Under the pieces are notes generated by a model. That model saw only the letters and a list, made by a program, of their open reading frames with translations. It searched no databases and had not been told where the DNA came from. From JAABTH01 sp964390725 (GTDB taxonomy: Bacteria; Bacillota; Dethiobacteria; DTU022): a stretch of DNA of 64,000 nt. The stretch is taken from assembly GCA_964390725.1 (NCBI GenBank), contig CAYMIW010000006.1:1-64000 (forward strand). The letters run 5' to 3'. Position numbers and translations under genes: made by a program. Positions 36,101 to 44,834 of this stretch are shown here, piece after piece (position 1 is the stretch's first letter; every line of letters starts with the position of its first letter).

Positions 36101-36186
36101 TGGTGCGGGCGAGAGGATTTGAACCTCCAAGGGTATGCCCCACTGGATCCTAAGTCCAGCGCGTCTGCCAGTTCCGCCACGCCCGC
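36101..36186 (-). tRNA. tRNA-Leu (anticodon UAG), CCA encoded
   Basis: Read on the minus strand: acceptor arm GCGGGCG pairs with CGCCCGC, anticodon stem CTGGA/TCCAG encloses loop CTTAGGA giving UAG, a long variable arm follows, and the TPsi arm has GGTTCAAATCC. The 3' A-CCA is in the DNA. Long variable arm plus UAG anticodon means leucine. Confidence 0.97.
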
Positions 36187-36237
36187 CTGTTACGGATCAT
36201 ATTATAATCAAAAATCACTTTAAATACAACCGTTGAA

Positions 36238-36412
36238 AGTTGACAGGGGGACGGGGTTGTTGTCAACTTTTTCTACAGAACCTGGGCCGGGCGGAATATA
36301 GTCAATTGGCCTGGGTTACAGCTTATTTTCTTTATTTACCTTACCTGCCCTGGTGTTATCCTAATGGTTGACAACAACCCCGTCCCCCTGACAACCGTCC
36401 CCCTGACAACTT
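36238..36412. repeat. REP-pair element A (non-autonomous, about 175 bp)
   Basis: Two inward-facing copies of a REP-like sequence (AGTTGACAGGGGGACGGGG then TTGTTGTCAACT) at 36238-36268 and, inverted, 36367-36412. Each copy can fold because its ends AGTTGACA/TGTCAACT are complementary. The right copy carries a 15-bp tandem duplication, CCGTCCCCCTGACAA twice (36380-36409). The interior of about 98 bp resembles that of element B. It lies between the tRNA and the MFS gene. Confidence 0.85.
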
Positions 36413-36417
36413 GACAA

Positions 36418-37723
36418 TCATACCGGTTTGCCCCCGGGGACGAAATAACGGGCAGCTGCAATTAAAACTATTGCAATTACCGCGCCGAATAGACTGAGCT
36501 GAGTTGCCTTTTCCAAACCGACAGCCCCTGATAATAACCCGGTTATATACGGGCCAAAGCTATATATAGCTGTATAGGCAGTTGAGAAAAAGCCAAAACC
36601 TGTCCCCTGATACTGGGGAGGCATGGAGCGTAATACGTACGCGTTGATCAGGGTATTGGCATTGAGGGAAGCTGCTCCGATTAAGGCTATAATAACTAAT
36701 AGCTGCCAGTGCTCTCTGGAGAGGGTAAGGAAGATATAAAAGCAAGTCAGCAGGGTGATGTTGATAAACATAACCCTTTTACTGCCGAAGTGGTCAGCCA
36801 GCCAGCCAATCGCTATTTTTGTTGCCAAACCGGCCACTGCAACAATAATAAACATCCGGTTTGCTACATCAAAGCTATAAAACCTTTCCTCAACCAAAAA
36901 GGTAGGGATAAACGAATTGATCCCTGTCAGCGAAAGGGCCCCGAAACCGCCAACCAGGGTACTCCATATCAAAAAACGCCTGATTGCAGGGTCTTTAAAA
37001 ATAACTGCCGAAGATTTCACCTCTGCCAGGAATCTGCCCCTGCGGCTGAACTGTTTATTTAGGTTTTGTTTTGTTGATTCGGCAGAGAAATCATTCAATC
37101 CGGCATAACTACTTTCAAAACTATTGGATAGCTTGCGTTTTCGGTAAAAAAGCAGTGTTGCTACAAACAGCATCAGGCCGCACAAAGCAAAGAGCAGCTG
37201 CCAGTTCAGGTAAATCACAAATATGGTAACCACGGCAGGAGAAACGATGCTGGCTAAAATTCCGAAAGACTCAAAGGCAGCCGTAGCAATGGTGGCTCTC
37301 TTTCGTGAGCCAATAATAACAGCCAGGGTATAGCCGGCAGTTACGTATAAACCGCTGCTAACCCCTAAAATAAACGTCATCAGGGCTAACATGGTATAAC
37401 CTGGTGCAAAAGCTACCCCGATAAAAGAAAACCGCCATAGCTGCACCCCCGATAAGAATGGTTTTAGTGCAGCCAATTTGGTCGGCAACAACCCCGGAAG
37501 GATAACGAGCCAAACCGTAACCGAGGAATACCAGGGTTACCAGTAACCCTGCCTGGGCATTGCCAATGGAAAACGCTTCCCGTAGCGGTATCAGCAGGGG
37601 TGGATAAAGGCTTTTGGTTAGAGCCTGGAAAAAGAAAATGCCGGCATTGAGCAAAAAAACCGGCCCCAGGATCAGTTGTAAAAAGCTTGTGTTGTTCGGC
37701 TTTTGATCAAATGTCATATTCAT
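36418..37723 (-). pseudogene. MFS transporter, frameshifted
   Basis: Two overlapping minus-strand frames together make one MFS protein of about 430 residues. The first (37723 down to about 37430) covers helices 1-2 with the family motif YGLARYPSGVVADQIG; the second (about 37430 down to 36418) covers the remaining ten helices. Joining GGAAMAVF to SFIGVAFAPGYTMLALM restores a normal protein, and the break falls at an A-run pair (37423-37431), so one extra base would explain it. It may be a real mutation or a sequencing/assembly error. REP elements A and B lie on either side. Confidence 0.8.
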
Positions 37724-37783
37724 TATCCTTATTTTAATGATACAAAGTCAACATTATAATCTTAAAACACAATAATGTCCAGA

Positions 37784-38060
37784 TTGTCAGGGGGACGGGG
37801 TTGTTGTCAACTTATTTCATCAGAACCCTGGTCGGTCGGAATATTATCAACCGGCTCGAGTTGGAGCTTATTTAGCTTTAGATATCTAGCCTGCCTTGAT
37901 TTTATCCTCTTGGAGTATGGTGGGGAAGCATGATTTGCCTATAGACATAAACACAGAACGGATTAGTAATGCGGAAGATTGCCAGGAATACTGGTCTCAG
38001 CAGTTGAGTTGTTTCAGGGCGTAACAATGAGTTGTCAACAACCCCGTCCCCCTGACAATG
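37784..38060. repeat. REP-pair element B (non-autonomous, about 277 bp)
   Basis: Inward-facing REP copies at 37784-37813 and 38030-38060, same sequence as element A. The first 100 interior bases align with the interior of A (shared CAGAACC, CGGAATAT, AGCTTATTT, CCTGCC and TTATCCT blocks in the same order), then B has about 105 extra bases. No ORF inside. It lies between the MFS gene and the PAS-GGDEF gene. Confidence 0.85.
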
Positions 38061-38126
38061 TTATTAAAAACTGGTATCATGTTATTAAATCCCAAGTTGT
38101 GTGTCATGGGCCAGGAGCTGAATATT

Positions 38127-40223
38127 ATGTCTCCGGAAGAAAAAATTGATCGCCGCCTAGTTGAAGAAATGCCGGTTGGCTATACTCACCACAGGATTGT
38201 TGCCGATGAGCAGGGTAATCCTGTCGATTATATTTACCTGGATGTAAACACTGCTTTTGAAAAGCTGACCGGTTTATCCAGTCAGCAGGTGATTGGAAAA
38301 CGAGCAACAGAAATATTCCCGGCTATTAAAAAAGAAGATTTTAACTGGCTGGATATTTACGGGCGTATTGCTGCAGGCGAGGATAAAACCAGCTTCAAAC
38401 AATATATTGAGCCACTTAAGCGCTGGTATCAAATAACAGCTTATAGAGATAAGCCTGGTTATTTTAACACAGTATTTTATGAAATAACCGGACAGGTTGA
38501 AGCTGAAAAGGCTCTTCAACAGGGCTACAGCAACCTGTCCGCTATCCTGGAAAACACCATTTTTGGAGTAGTAATTATAGATATGAAGAGAAAAATACGC
38601 TGGGCCAATCCTGTAGCTTGTCAGATGATCGGTATAGATAAAGCAGAAGAGATAATCGGCAGTCATTGTGCCAGGTATTTCTGTCCGCAAGAGCAAACAG
38701 AATGCCCGGTTCTGGATCATAAAATGAAACTTACCAATTCAGAAAGTATTCTGATCAGGAAAAACAAAGAAGTTATCCCAATTCTTAAATCAATCACGGA
38801 GATTGTTTTTGACGGGGAAGAGGTTTTGCTGGAAACATTTATTGATATCACTGAAAGGAACAGGGTATTAAAGGCTTTGCATGAAAGTGAACAAAAGTAC
38901 CGTTCCCTGGTTGAAAACCTGAATGAGGTTGTCTATCTTTTGGATTCAGAAGCAAGGATAAAATATATATCGCCCAACATAAAAGAACTTAGCGGTTATA
39001 GCGTTGAAGAAATAGCCGAGATGCAATTCATAGATTTTGTCCACCCAGATGACAAGACCGAGCGGATCAATCGGTTTTTGAAGGTGATGTCCGGTGTAAG
39101 CGAGGCTACCGAGTACCGTTTTCTTAAAAAGGACGGCAGTGTTGTGTGGATCAGAACCATGGGCCGCCCCATATATGAAGATGGTGAAATTGTTGGGGTC
39201 CAGGGCGTTTTAACTGATATAACTGATCGCAAAAAGGCTGAACTGGAAATCCGCAGCCTGAGTTTCCACGACCAGTTAACCGGCCTTTACAACCGCCATT
39301 ATTTTGCTGGTGAATTAAAGCGCCTTGAAGAATCAAATCAGTATCCCATAGCAATTATTTCGGCAGACCTGGATGAATTAAAGCTTATTAACGACACCCT
39401 GGGTCATGCAGAAGGTGATCGTTACTTGCAGAAAGGAGCCGATCTGCTCAAGGCAAATGTGCGTGGCAACGACATACTGGCTAGGATCGGTGGCGATGAA
39501 TTCGCCCTTATCCTACCAAAAACCGGTTTTAAAGCGGGAAGCGATCTGATCGGTAGAATTCAGAAGAAAGTTGATAAGTTCAACCGGTCAGATGACAAAA
39601 TGTATATTAGTATTTCCATGGGTTTGGCTGTAAGCGAAACAAAAGACAAGCCCCTTGAAGAATCATACCAGGCTGCTGACAATCTGATGTATAAAAATAA
39701 ACTGACGCAAAAGAAAAAAGCCAGGGATCTGCTGCTCGAAAAATTACTTTCCAACTACTACAAACAAAAAGGGATGGAAAATTTCAATGAAAAGGTTCTT
39801 GATTTATCTGCAAAGCTGGGTCGGGCTGCTGGTCTTGATCAAAAGCAAATCGACAATTTATTATTACTGGCCCGGATCCGCGACCTCGGGATGATCACGG
39901 TACCCGCAGATCTCCTCAATAAAGAAGAGAAATTGACCGGTCCGGAGCTCGAGACCATTTACCGGCATACCGAAAGAGCATACCAGGTTGCCTCTGATTC
40001 TGTTAAATGGTCTAAAGTAGCCGAGCTGCTGCACTATTGCCATGAAAGATATGACGGCAGCGGTTACCCCAGGGGGCTCAAAGGAGAAGAGATTCCCATT
40101 GAATGGCGGATTCTGGCGATAGCTAAAGCTTATAGTGTGGAAAAAGCAGTTGATATAGAAGACCCAAAATTTGATCCCGTTTTAGTTGAAAAAGTCAAAG
40201 AAATAATTAATGCAGGTGCTTAA
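38127..40223 (+). CDS. PAS-PAS-PAS-GGDEF-HD-GYP-like signalling protein
   Basis: 698 residues, no membrane helix. Three PAS domains (about 15-130, 150-245, 265-385), then a GGDEF domain with intact RIGGDEF (455-459) and an RGND inhibitory-site motif five residues before it, so an active, product-inhibited diguanylate cyclase is likely. The last 150 residues look like an HD-GYP domain, but the HD motif reads IRDLGMI and the later Asp is replaced (AKAY), while ERYDGSGYP is kept; phosphodiesterase activity is doubtful. ATG 38127 has AGGAG nine bases ahead; a longer frame starts inside the REP of element B. Confidence 0.9.
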   Translation: MSPEEKIDRRLVEEMPVGYTHHRIVADEQGNPVDYIYLDVNTAFEKLTGLSSQQVIGKRATEIFPAIKKEDFNWLDIYGRIAAGEDKTSFKQYIEPLKRWYQITAYRDKPGYFNTVFYEITGQVEAEKALQQGYSNLSAILENTIFGVVIIDMKRKIRWANPVACQMIGIDKAEEIIGSHCARYFCPQEQTECPVLDHKMKLTNSESILIRKNKEVIPILKSITEIVFDGEEVLLETFIDITERNRVLKALHESEQKYRSLVENLNEVVYLLDSEARIKYISPNIKELSGYSVEEIAEMQFIDFVHPDDKTERINRFLKVMSGVSEATEYRFLKKDGSVVWIRTMGRPIYEDGEIVGVQGVLTDITDRKKAELEIRSLSFHDQLTGLYNRHYFAGELKRLEESNQYPIAIISADLDELKLINDTLGHAEGDRYLQKGADLLKANVRGNDILARIGGDEFALILPKTGFKAGSDLIGRIQKKVDKFNRSDDKMYISISMGLAVSETKDKPLEESYQAADNLMYKNKLTQKKKARDLLLEKLLSNYYKQKGMENFNEKVLDLSAKLGRAAGLDQKQIDNLLLLARIRDLGMITVPADLLNKEEKLTGPELETIYRHTERAYQVASDSVKWSKVAELLHYCHERYDGSGYPRGLKGEEIPIEWRILAIAKAYSVEKAVDIEDPKFDPVLVEKVKEIINAGA

Positions 40224-40250
40224 GTTAGCCCTGTCTTGTTGTGCCGGGAT

Positions 40251-42539
40251 TCAGCTTGTTAAACGTAGGCCGATATCGTTAATAATAACTGATCCGGACG
40301 GGGTCAGGTTGAATACAAAAGAAATCGTTTGCAGCTTTTCGGGGTTTAAGCGCTGGTTTTGTTCAGTAAAATCAGCCAGCTGAAACTCAAAATTTTGAAA
40401 GACCGCTTCAGCTCGGGGTAAGCTCTGCATAAACCCAGCCTTGGCCAGTCGGCTCTCCAGGCGGGGTTGTAGTAGTGAAAAATGGCTAAGCGGCAGTGAT
40501 GCACTATTCCCATCGCTATCAGTAAGCTCAATTGTAAAATCGATTAATTCTGCAGGAAGTTCCCTTATGTGATCTTTTGATAGATTACCCGCTTTTGCTT
40601 GTTCATTTTCTGCCATTGAGAAGACCAGGGTGCTGCCGGAATTCAACCTCACCTCAGATTGAGGTAGGTAGATCGAGTAAACAGCCGGGCTACTGTCAGA
40701 ATCAGAATTCCATCCTATATAAAGAGCGCGGTTTTCCAGGGTGCCCCACTTTAAAGGAACATCGCCTTCCCGCCACAATGATAGATTTTTACCTTCTATT
40801 ACCCCCCCGGGGATTGTTGTCGTGCGAGGATCAATATCTTCGGCATAGTTGCAGAGCATAACCGTGTCTGAGTCCAGGTACTGGCTTATATAAACAGTGT
40901 CCGGCAGCCAGTTTCCGGCTGTCCGCGGGTCACGGAACAACATTTTGTAGTCATTCTTTTCGTGCAGCACTGCTTCAAAGAATGCGCTTAAGGTTACAGC
41001 AGCAATTTTTTCCTGATCTTCCGCAGGCATAATTGCAGCAAGGTTGAAAAGTGCTAAAGCCGGCCCGAATAAATCCCTGTTGCCCCACCTGCTGTTAAAT
41101 TGGCCATGGTTGGCCCCGTATACATAAAGTGCCGTTTTGAAGTGTGGTACCTGGTCAGTAAAATTTATACGGGAATACTGGCGCATACCCTGAAAACTAA
41201 CCACATCCATATCATGACTGCCGTGCAAAACCAGGTAACTAATATTGTCAAGGGGCAGGCGCATATCACCTGGCATATACTGTCCGTCAACAGGTGCTAT
41301 TGCAGCTATGGCATGAATGTCAAAGTCATAATTTAAGCGAAGCTGTGCGTTATCAGGGTGGCTCGAAAGCTTGCTGAAGGCTGTGGCTATTGCAACAGCT
41401 TCCCCTCCCCTGGAATGGCCGACCAGGCCTATTGAGTCAAAGTCGACCTTATTACTAAAAGTATGGCCGGCTGTTTTGCTCCATTTCTGCCAGAGACGCA
41501 GGTGTTCAAGCAAAAGCCAGGCCCGGAGATCATTTTCTTTCTTTAGGGCATTTAGAAAAGTGATATTGGCGGACATGGAAAAATTAAGAAAATTTTGATC
41601 AACGGAAACTGTAATAAAACCCCTGCTGGCCAGAAGTTTACCGAGATATGCGTAGCCGGGATCAGAGAAATCTTCCATTAAATGATTGCCGTGGACAATT
41701 AAAATCAGGGGAAATGGACCCTCGCCCTCCGGGTACCAGGCCCGGCCATTAAGCGGCAGTTCATCAGGACCAAAACCCCAGTAACTGGTGCGCAGTGCTG
41801 ACCACCCTTCAATCATCATAGAACCGTCAACCGGGTCTGTTTTAATAATTGCCTCTTCCCCGTATTCTGGACGTCTCAGGTCAGTTCCACTGCCGTAAGT
41901 CAGCGTTTTCACCTGGTAACTGCCGGGCAGGGAAGGGTCAGGCAGATCTATAACCGCAACATTATCTGCGGAAAGGTTGGCAGCATTTATGGGAGGAGTG
42001 GGAGCTCCAACCAGGCTTGACCAGAGCAGGCTTCCGCCCAGAAAAAGCATGCCGACAGCTACAGCCGTGATGGCCAGCCTTTTTTGCGAGATACTTTTTT
42101 GGGATCTGCCTCTAAACAGTGAAGCAGCTCCACCTCCTATGAGCGAGCCGGAAAGTACAATCAGCAAAATAATTGCAATAGTTCCGTAGATTAGGGAAGT
42201 TGTCATATAGGTGAGCGCAAGCAATAAAATTGCTCCACTAAGGGCCCAGAAATAATATAATGGCAGTTTGCGATGCAAAGAATGGATTAGAGTGAGCAGG
42301 CCACCCACAATTATAGCGAGCACAAAGCCCCCGATAATGGCCAGGATAAAGCTCAATAAGCCTGCAGAAGCAAAGGCAGCATAAGCAAGGGCAATCCAGG
42401 ATAGCGCAGCTAAAAGGGCAACCCCTAAAGCTGCCCCTTTCCAGGCAGTATGCCCCGGCGCTAATACCCGGAACCCCTGCTTTACCTTATTTTTCAAACT
42501 GCCTAAAGACTCGGTTGCTTTTCTTAAATAATTTTGCAT
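40251..42539 (-). CDS. membrane-anchored alpha/beta hydrolase
   Basis: 762 residues. Five or six membrane helices fill residues 35-200. Then an alpha/beta-hydrolase domain: oxyanion region LILIVHGNH, nucleophile elbow GHSRGGE, later LVLHGSHDMDV for the acid and GANHGQF for the His. A C-terminal beta-rich domain of about 200 residues follows. Similar proteins are poorly characterised; lipase, esterase or acyl-transfer activity outside the membrane is possible. ATG 42539 is chosen for its CAGGAGAG site; the frame runs on upstream into a REP sequence, which is not credible coding. Confidence 0.82.
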   Translation of the reverse strand: MQNYLRKATESLGSLKNKVKQGFRVLAPGHTAWKGAALGVALLAALSWIALAYAAFASAGLLSFILAIIGGFVLAIIVGGLLTLIHSLHRKLPLYYFWALSGAILLLALTYMTTSLIYGTIAIILLIVLSGSLIGGGAASLFRGRSQKSISQKRLAITAVAVGMLFLGGSLLWSSLVGAPTPPINAANLSADNVAVIDLPDPSLPGSYQVKTLTYGSGTDLRRPEYGEEAIIKTDPVDGSMMIEGWSALRTSYWGFGPDELPLNGRAWYPEGEGPFPLILIVHGNHLMEDFSDPGYAYLGKLLASRGFITVSVDQNFLNFSMSANITFLNALKKENDLRAWLLLEHLRLWQKWSKTAGHTFSNKVDFDSIGLVGHSRGGEAVAIATAFSKLSSHPDNAQLRLNYDFDIHAIAAIAPVDGQYMPGDMRLPLDNISYLVLHGSHDMDVVSFQGMRQYSRINFTDQVPHFKTALYVYGANHGQFNSRWGNRDLFGPALALFNLAAIMPAEDQEKIAAVTLSAFFEAVLHEKNDYKMLFRDPRTAGNWLPDTVYISQYLDSDTVMLCNYAEDIDPRTTTIPGGVIEGKNLSLWREGDVPLKWGTLENRALYIGWNSDSDSSPAVYSIYLPQSEVRLNSGSTLVFSMAENEQAKAGNLSKDHIRELPAELIDFTIELTDSDGNSASLPLSHFSLLQPRLESRLAKAGFMQSLPRAEAVFQNFEFQLADFTEQNQRLNPEKLQTISFVFNLTPSGSVIINDIGLRLTS

Positions 42540-42585
42540 ACGAGGACTCTCCTGAAGATTAATAAAGAAATTATAACACATTGTC

Positions 42586-43456
42586 AGTTGACAGGGGGAC
42601 GGGGTTGTTGACAACTTTTTGTGATCAGCCTATACTTTTTTTTAGGAGGTGCTGCAATTGCCCAGAAAAGCGCGGAAAAAAAGTAATAGCGGAATTTATC
42701 ATATTATAATGCGAGGAATAAACCGGCAAAAAATCTTTCTCGAAGACGAAGACAACCACCGTTTTCTCCAGACATTAAAATTCTATAAAGAAACCTGCGG
42801 ATATGAAATTTATGCCTACTGCTTGATGAGTAATCACATCCATCTATTGTTAAAAGTTGGCTATGAACCGTTAGAGCAAATAATGCGCAGAATCTGTGGT
42901 AAATTTGTCTACTGGTATAACCATAAATATGATCGAACAGGATACCTTTTTCAGGACAGATTTAAAAGTGAAGCGGTAGAAGATGATGCGTATTTCCTGA
43001 CAGTCCTGAGGTATATTCACCAAAATCCACTGAAATCTGGTATTGTGAAGGAACTAGAGCATTATCCCTGGAGCAGCTACAACGCCTACATAAACCGTAA
43101 TCAGCTGGTAGATGCAGACTTTGTCTTAAAAATGTTTTCCGGCAGGCAAGCGCAAGCCCTGAAATTATTCATAAACTTCAATAAGCAGAATACCGATGAA
43201 AAATGCCTGGATGTAGAAGAGAATAAAACATTGAAAGATCATGAGGCATTACGAATCGTTGAAAGATTATTCAAGATATACAGTGTAGAAGAGTGGCAGA
43301 AGATTGATCGCAGTACCAGGAATAATTATCTGGCGAAGTTAAAACAGGAAGGGTTATCATTAAGGCAGCTCTCCAGAATTACTGGTCTTAACAGGGGAGT
43401 TGTGTTTAAAGCGAAATAAAAAGTTGTCAACAACCCCGTCCCCCTGTCAACTTTTT
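42586..43456. mobile_element. REP-flanked RAYT element C (about 870 bp)
   Basis: Inward-facing REP copies at 42586-42620 and 43418-43456 enclose the RAYT transposase gene. The right copy is the exact reverse complement of the AGTTGACAGGGGGACGGGG...CAACT unit. Copies differ from elements A and B by only a base or two. The right end also supplies the last codons and the stop of the convergent ABC permease gene. Confidence 0.85.
42658..43419 (+). CDS. REP-associated tyrosine transposase (RAYT, Y1/IS200-like)
   Basis: 253 residues. The N-terminal 150 form a Y1 transposase domain: RGINRQKIFLEDED, then YCLMSNHIHLLLK with the HuH metal-binding pair, and FKSEAVEDDAYFLTVLRYIHQNP with the candidate catalytic Tyr. 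The C-terminus (LSLRQLSRITGLNRGVVFK) is helix-turn-helix-like. RAYTs nick single-stranded DNA at REP hairpins. Start TTG 42658 lies seven bases after AGGAGGT, and the product begins PRKARKK as in relatives. The stop adjoins the right REP copy. Confidence 0.92.
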   Translation: MPRKARKKSNSGIYHIIMRGINRQKIFLEDEDNHRFLQTLKFYKETCGYEIYAYCLMSNHIHLLLKVGYEPLEQIMRRICGKFVYWYNHKYDRTGYLFQDRFKSEAVEDDAYFLTVLRYIHQNPLKSGIVKELEHYPWSSYNAYINRNQLVDADFVLKMFSGRQAQALKLFINFNKQNTDEKCLDVEENKTLKDHEALRIVERLFKIYSVEEWQKIDRSTRNNYLAKLKQEGLSLRQLSRITGLNRGVVFKAK

Positions 43457-44137
43457 GAACATAATAGCCAGCCAGGCGAAATGGATCAAGCCGGAGAGAA
43501 ACAGGCTTAGCCCGGTTGGCGGGTAATTTATCAACCTCACTACCCAGTAGAAGGGAGTAAGCGCGCCGATTAAACTGAGCCAGGGCAGGCCGAACAGGTC
43601 GGCGGCTGCTAAAAAATTAAGCATGCTGAGCCCCTTTGAATAGGTTACAGCTTTAACCTTGTCTCCGGCAAATGTAAAGAGAAAGAATGCAATTAATACG
43701 CCGGCCAGGCTGTTCAACAGGGCAATGTAGAATAAAAGGAAGAAGGGGACAGGGTAAATGCTCAGGACGAAGTAACCAATAAAGGTATAAATAAAGGCTG
43801 TGCCAAGGGGAATTAAAGCTCTCATAAAAATATAACCGAGGTAACCGAGAGGGGTTACAGACATCAGTTCAAACATCCGGGCATCGCGGTCGTCGATCAT
43901 TAAAAAGCCGCAAACCGTTCCCAGCATAAAAGGGGCCATTAAGAGGGTCAGGGCTAAAACATACCCATAGAATGGAGCCAGATTAAAGCCGGTATATTGA
44001 AAAAGCAGGGGAACCCCATAAACCAGCATCAGCTTAACCAGGCCAATAATAAAAAGCGGTAAAACCATGAATATTAACAGAATTGGCTCCCTGGTAATCA
44101 ATTTGAAATCAGCTTTTACTGCCGCTTGATTAAGCAC
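43427..44137 (-). CDS. ABC-2 type exporter permease with REP-encoded C-terminus
   Basis: 236 residues with six membrane helices and an early cytosolic helix, typical of ABC-2 permeases. GTG 44137 is preferred: GGGAGAG of the upstream gene's end lies seven bases before it. The last eight residues, KLTGGRGC, and the TGA are read from the REP copy of element C, so the original tail was probably replaced on insertion. It follows the other permease with a seven-base interval and forms a heterodimeric exporter with it. Confidence 0.82.
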   Translation of the reverse strand: MLNQAAVKADFKLITREPILLIFMVLPLFIIGLVKLMLVYGVPLLFQYTGFNLAPFYGYVLALTLLMAPFMLGTVCGFLMIDDRDARMFELMSVTPLGYLGYIFMRALIPLGTAFIYTFIGYFVLSIYPVPFFLLFYIALLNSLAGVLIAFFLFTFAGDKVKAVTYSKGLSMLNFLAAADLFGLPWLSLIGALTPFYWVVRLINYPPTGLSLFLSGLIHFAWLAIMFKKLTGGRGC

Positions 44138-44141
44138 CAGT

Positions 44142-44834
44142 TTACTCTCCCTTCGTGACCATTCGGTCAAACACTTTTTCCACGTAAAAAAGCAGCAAAA
44201 TATTTGCCGCCACAAGATATACCACGAAACTGAGAGCCTTCAATACAGGGATCCCATTATAAGCTCCTAAAACCAGGTGTAACCCGGCTACGCTGGGGAA
44301 TATGTTGAAAACCCAGGAATAAGGAAAGCCGACCACAGAAAAGCAGGGCAGCACGATCAATAACATATAGGGGATCATCTTGATAAAATACTGGTTCATT
44401 GTTGTGCAGTTAGCGGCTGCGATAAAGCCATATAAAACAAAAAAAGAAGAAGTCAGAGTAATACCGACAAGCAGAACTGCCCAGTTCAAGCTGTCCTGGT
44501 AGGTGGCAAGGGTGATTAAAACGCCGGCTGTCAAAGCCACCAGGGTCAGGGAGATCACTTTGGCCAGGAGGTATTCGATGGAACGCAGCGGAGTTACTGT
44601 CACGTATTGCAAAACGCCCTGCACCTTCTCCAGCATAACTATGGCCCCGATAAAAAAGAAACCAACCATAGAGGGGTCACTGAAAACAGTCAGGGGCACG
44701 GCAACGCTTTCCCATTCCCGGGGCAGGCGCGCCAGTACAACCATGTAAACCAGGGTAAGCAGCAGATAAACTAGGTAAAAGCCCTGTTTAAACTGGAACC
44801 GGATGTCAGCGCGCAGGGCATTAAGCAGCCTCAT
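44142..44834 (-). CDS. ABC-2 type exporter permease
   Basis: 230 residues, six predicted helices (MVVLARLPREW, FFFIGAIVMLEKVQG region and on). The MLEKVQGVLQYVTVTPLRSIEYLLAK loop between helices 2 and 3 is typical of ABC-2 exporters. Its start overlaps the ATPase stop (ATGA). Cargo unknown; drug or peptide export fits the TetR regulator nearby. Confidence 0.85.
   Translation of the reverse strand: MRLLNALRADIRFQFKQGFYLVYLLLTLVYMVVLARLPREWESVAVPLTVFSDPSMVGFFFIGAIVMLEKVQGVLQYVTVTPLRSIEYLLAKVISLTLVALTAGVLITLATYQDSLNWAVLLVGITLTSSFFVLYGFIAAANCTTMNQYFIKMIPYMLLIVLPCFSVVGFPYSWVFNIFPSVAGLHLVLGAYNGIPVLKALSFVVYLVAANILLLFYVEKVFDRMVTKGE

Noticed and set aside
38058..38126. Extended N-terminus of the PAS-GGDEF protein starting in the REP
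   Set aside because: No ribosome site there, while AGGAG stands before ATG 38127, and the added residues match no domain.
42540..42614. Extended N-terminus of the alpha/beta hydrolase reading through a REP copy
   Set aside because: CAGGAGAG and ATG 42539 give a natural start; the extra residues come from repeat DNA.
36238..43456. The six repeated sequences as a CRISPR array
   Set aside because: They come as inverted pairs kilobases apart with unequal interiors, not as evenly spaced direct repeats; no cas genes.
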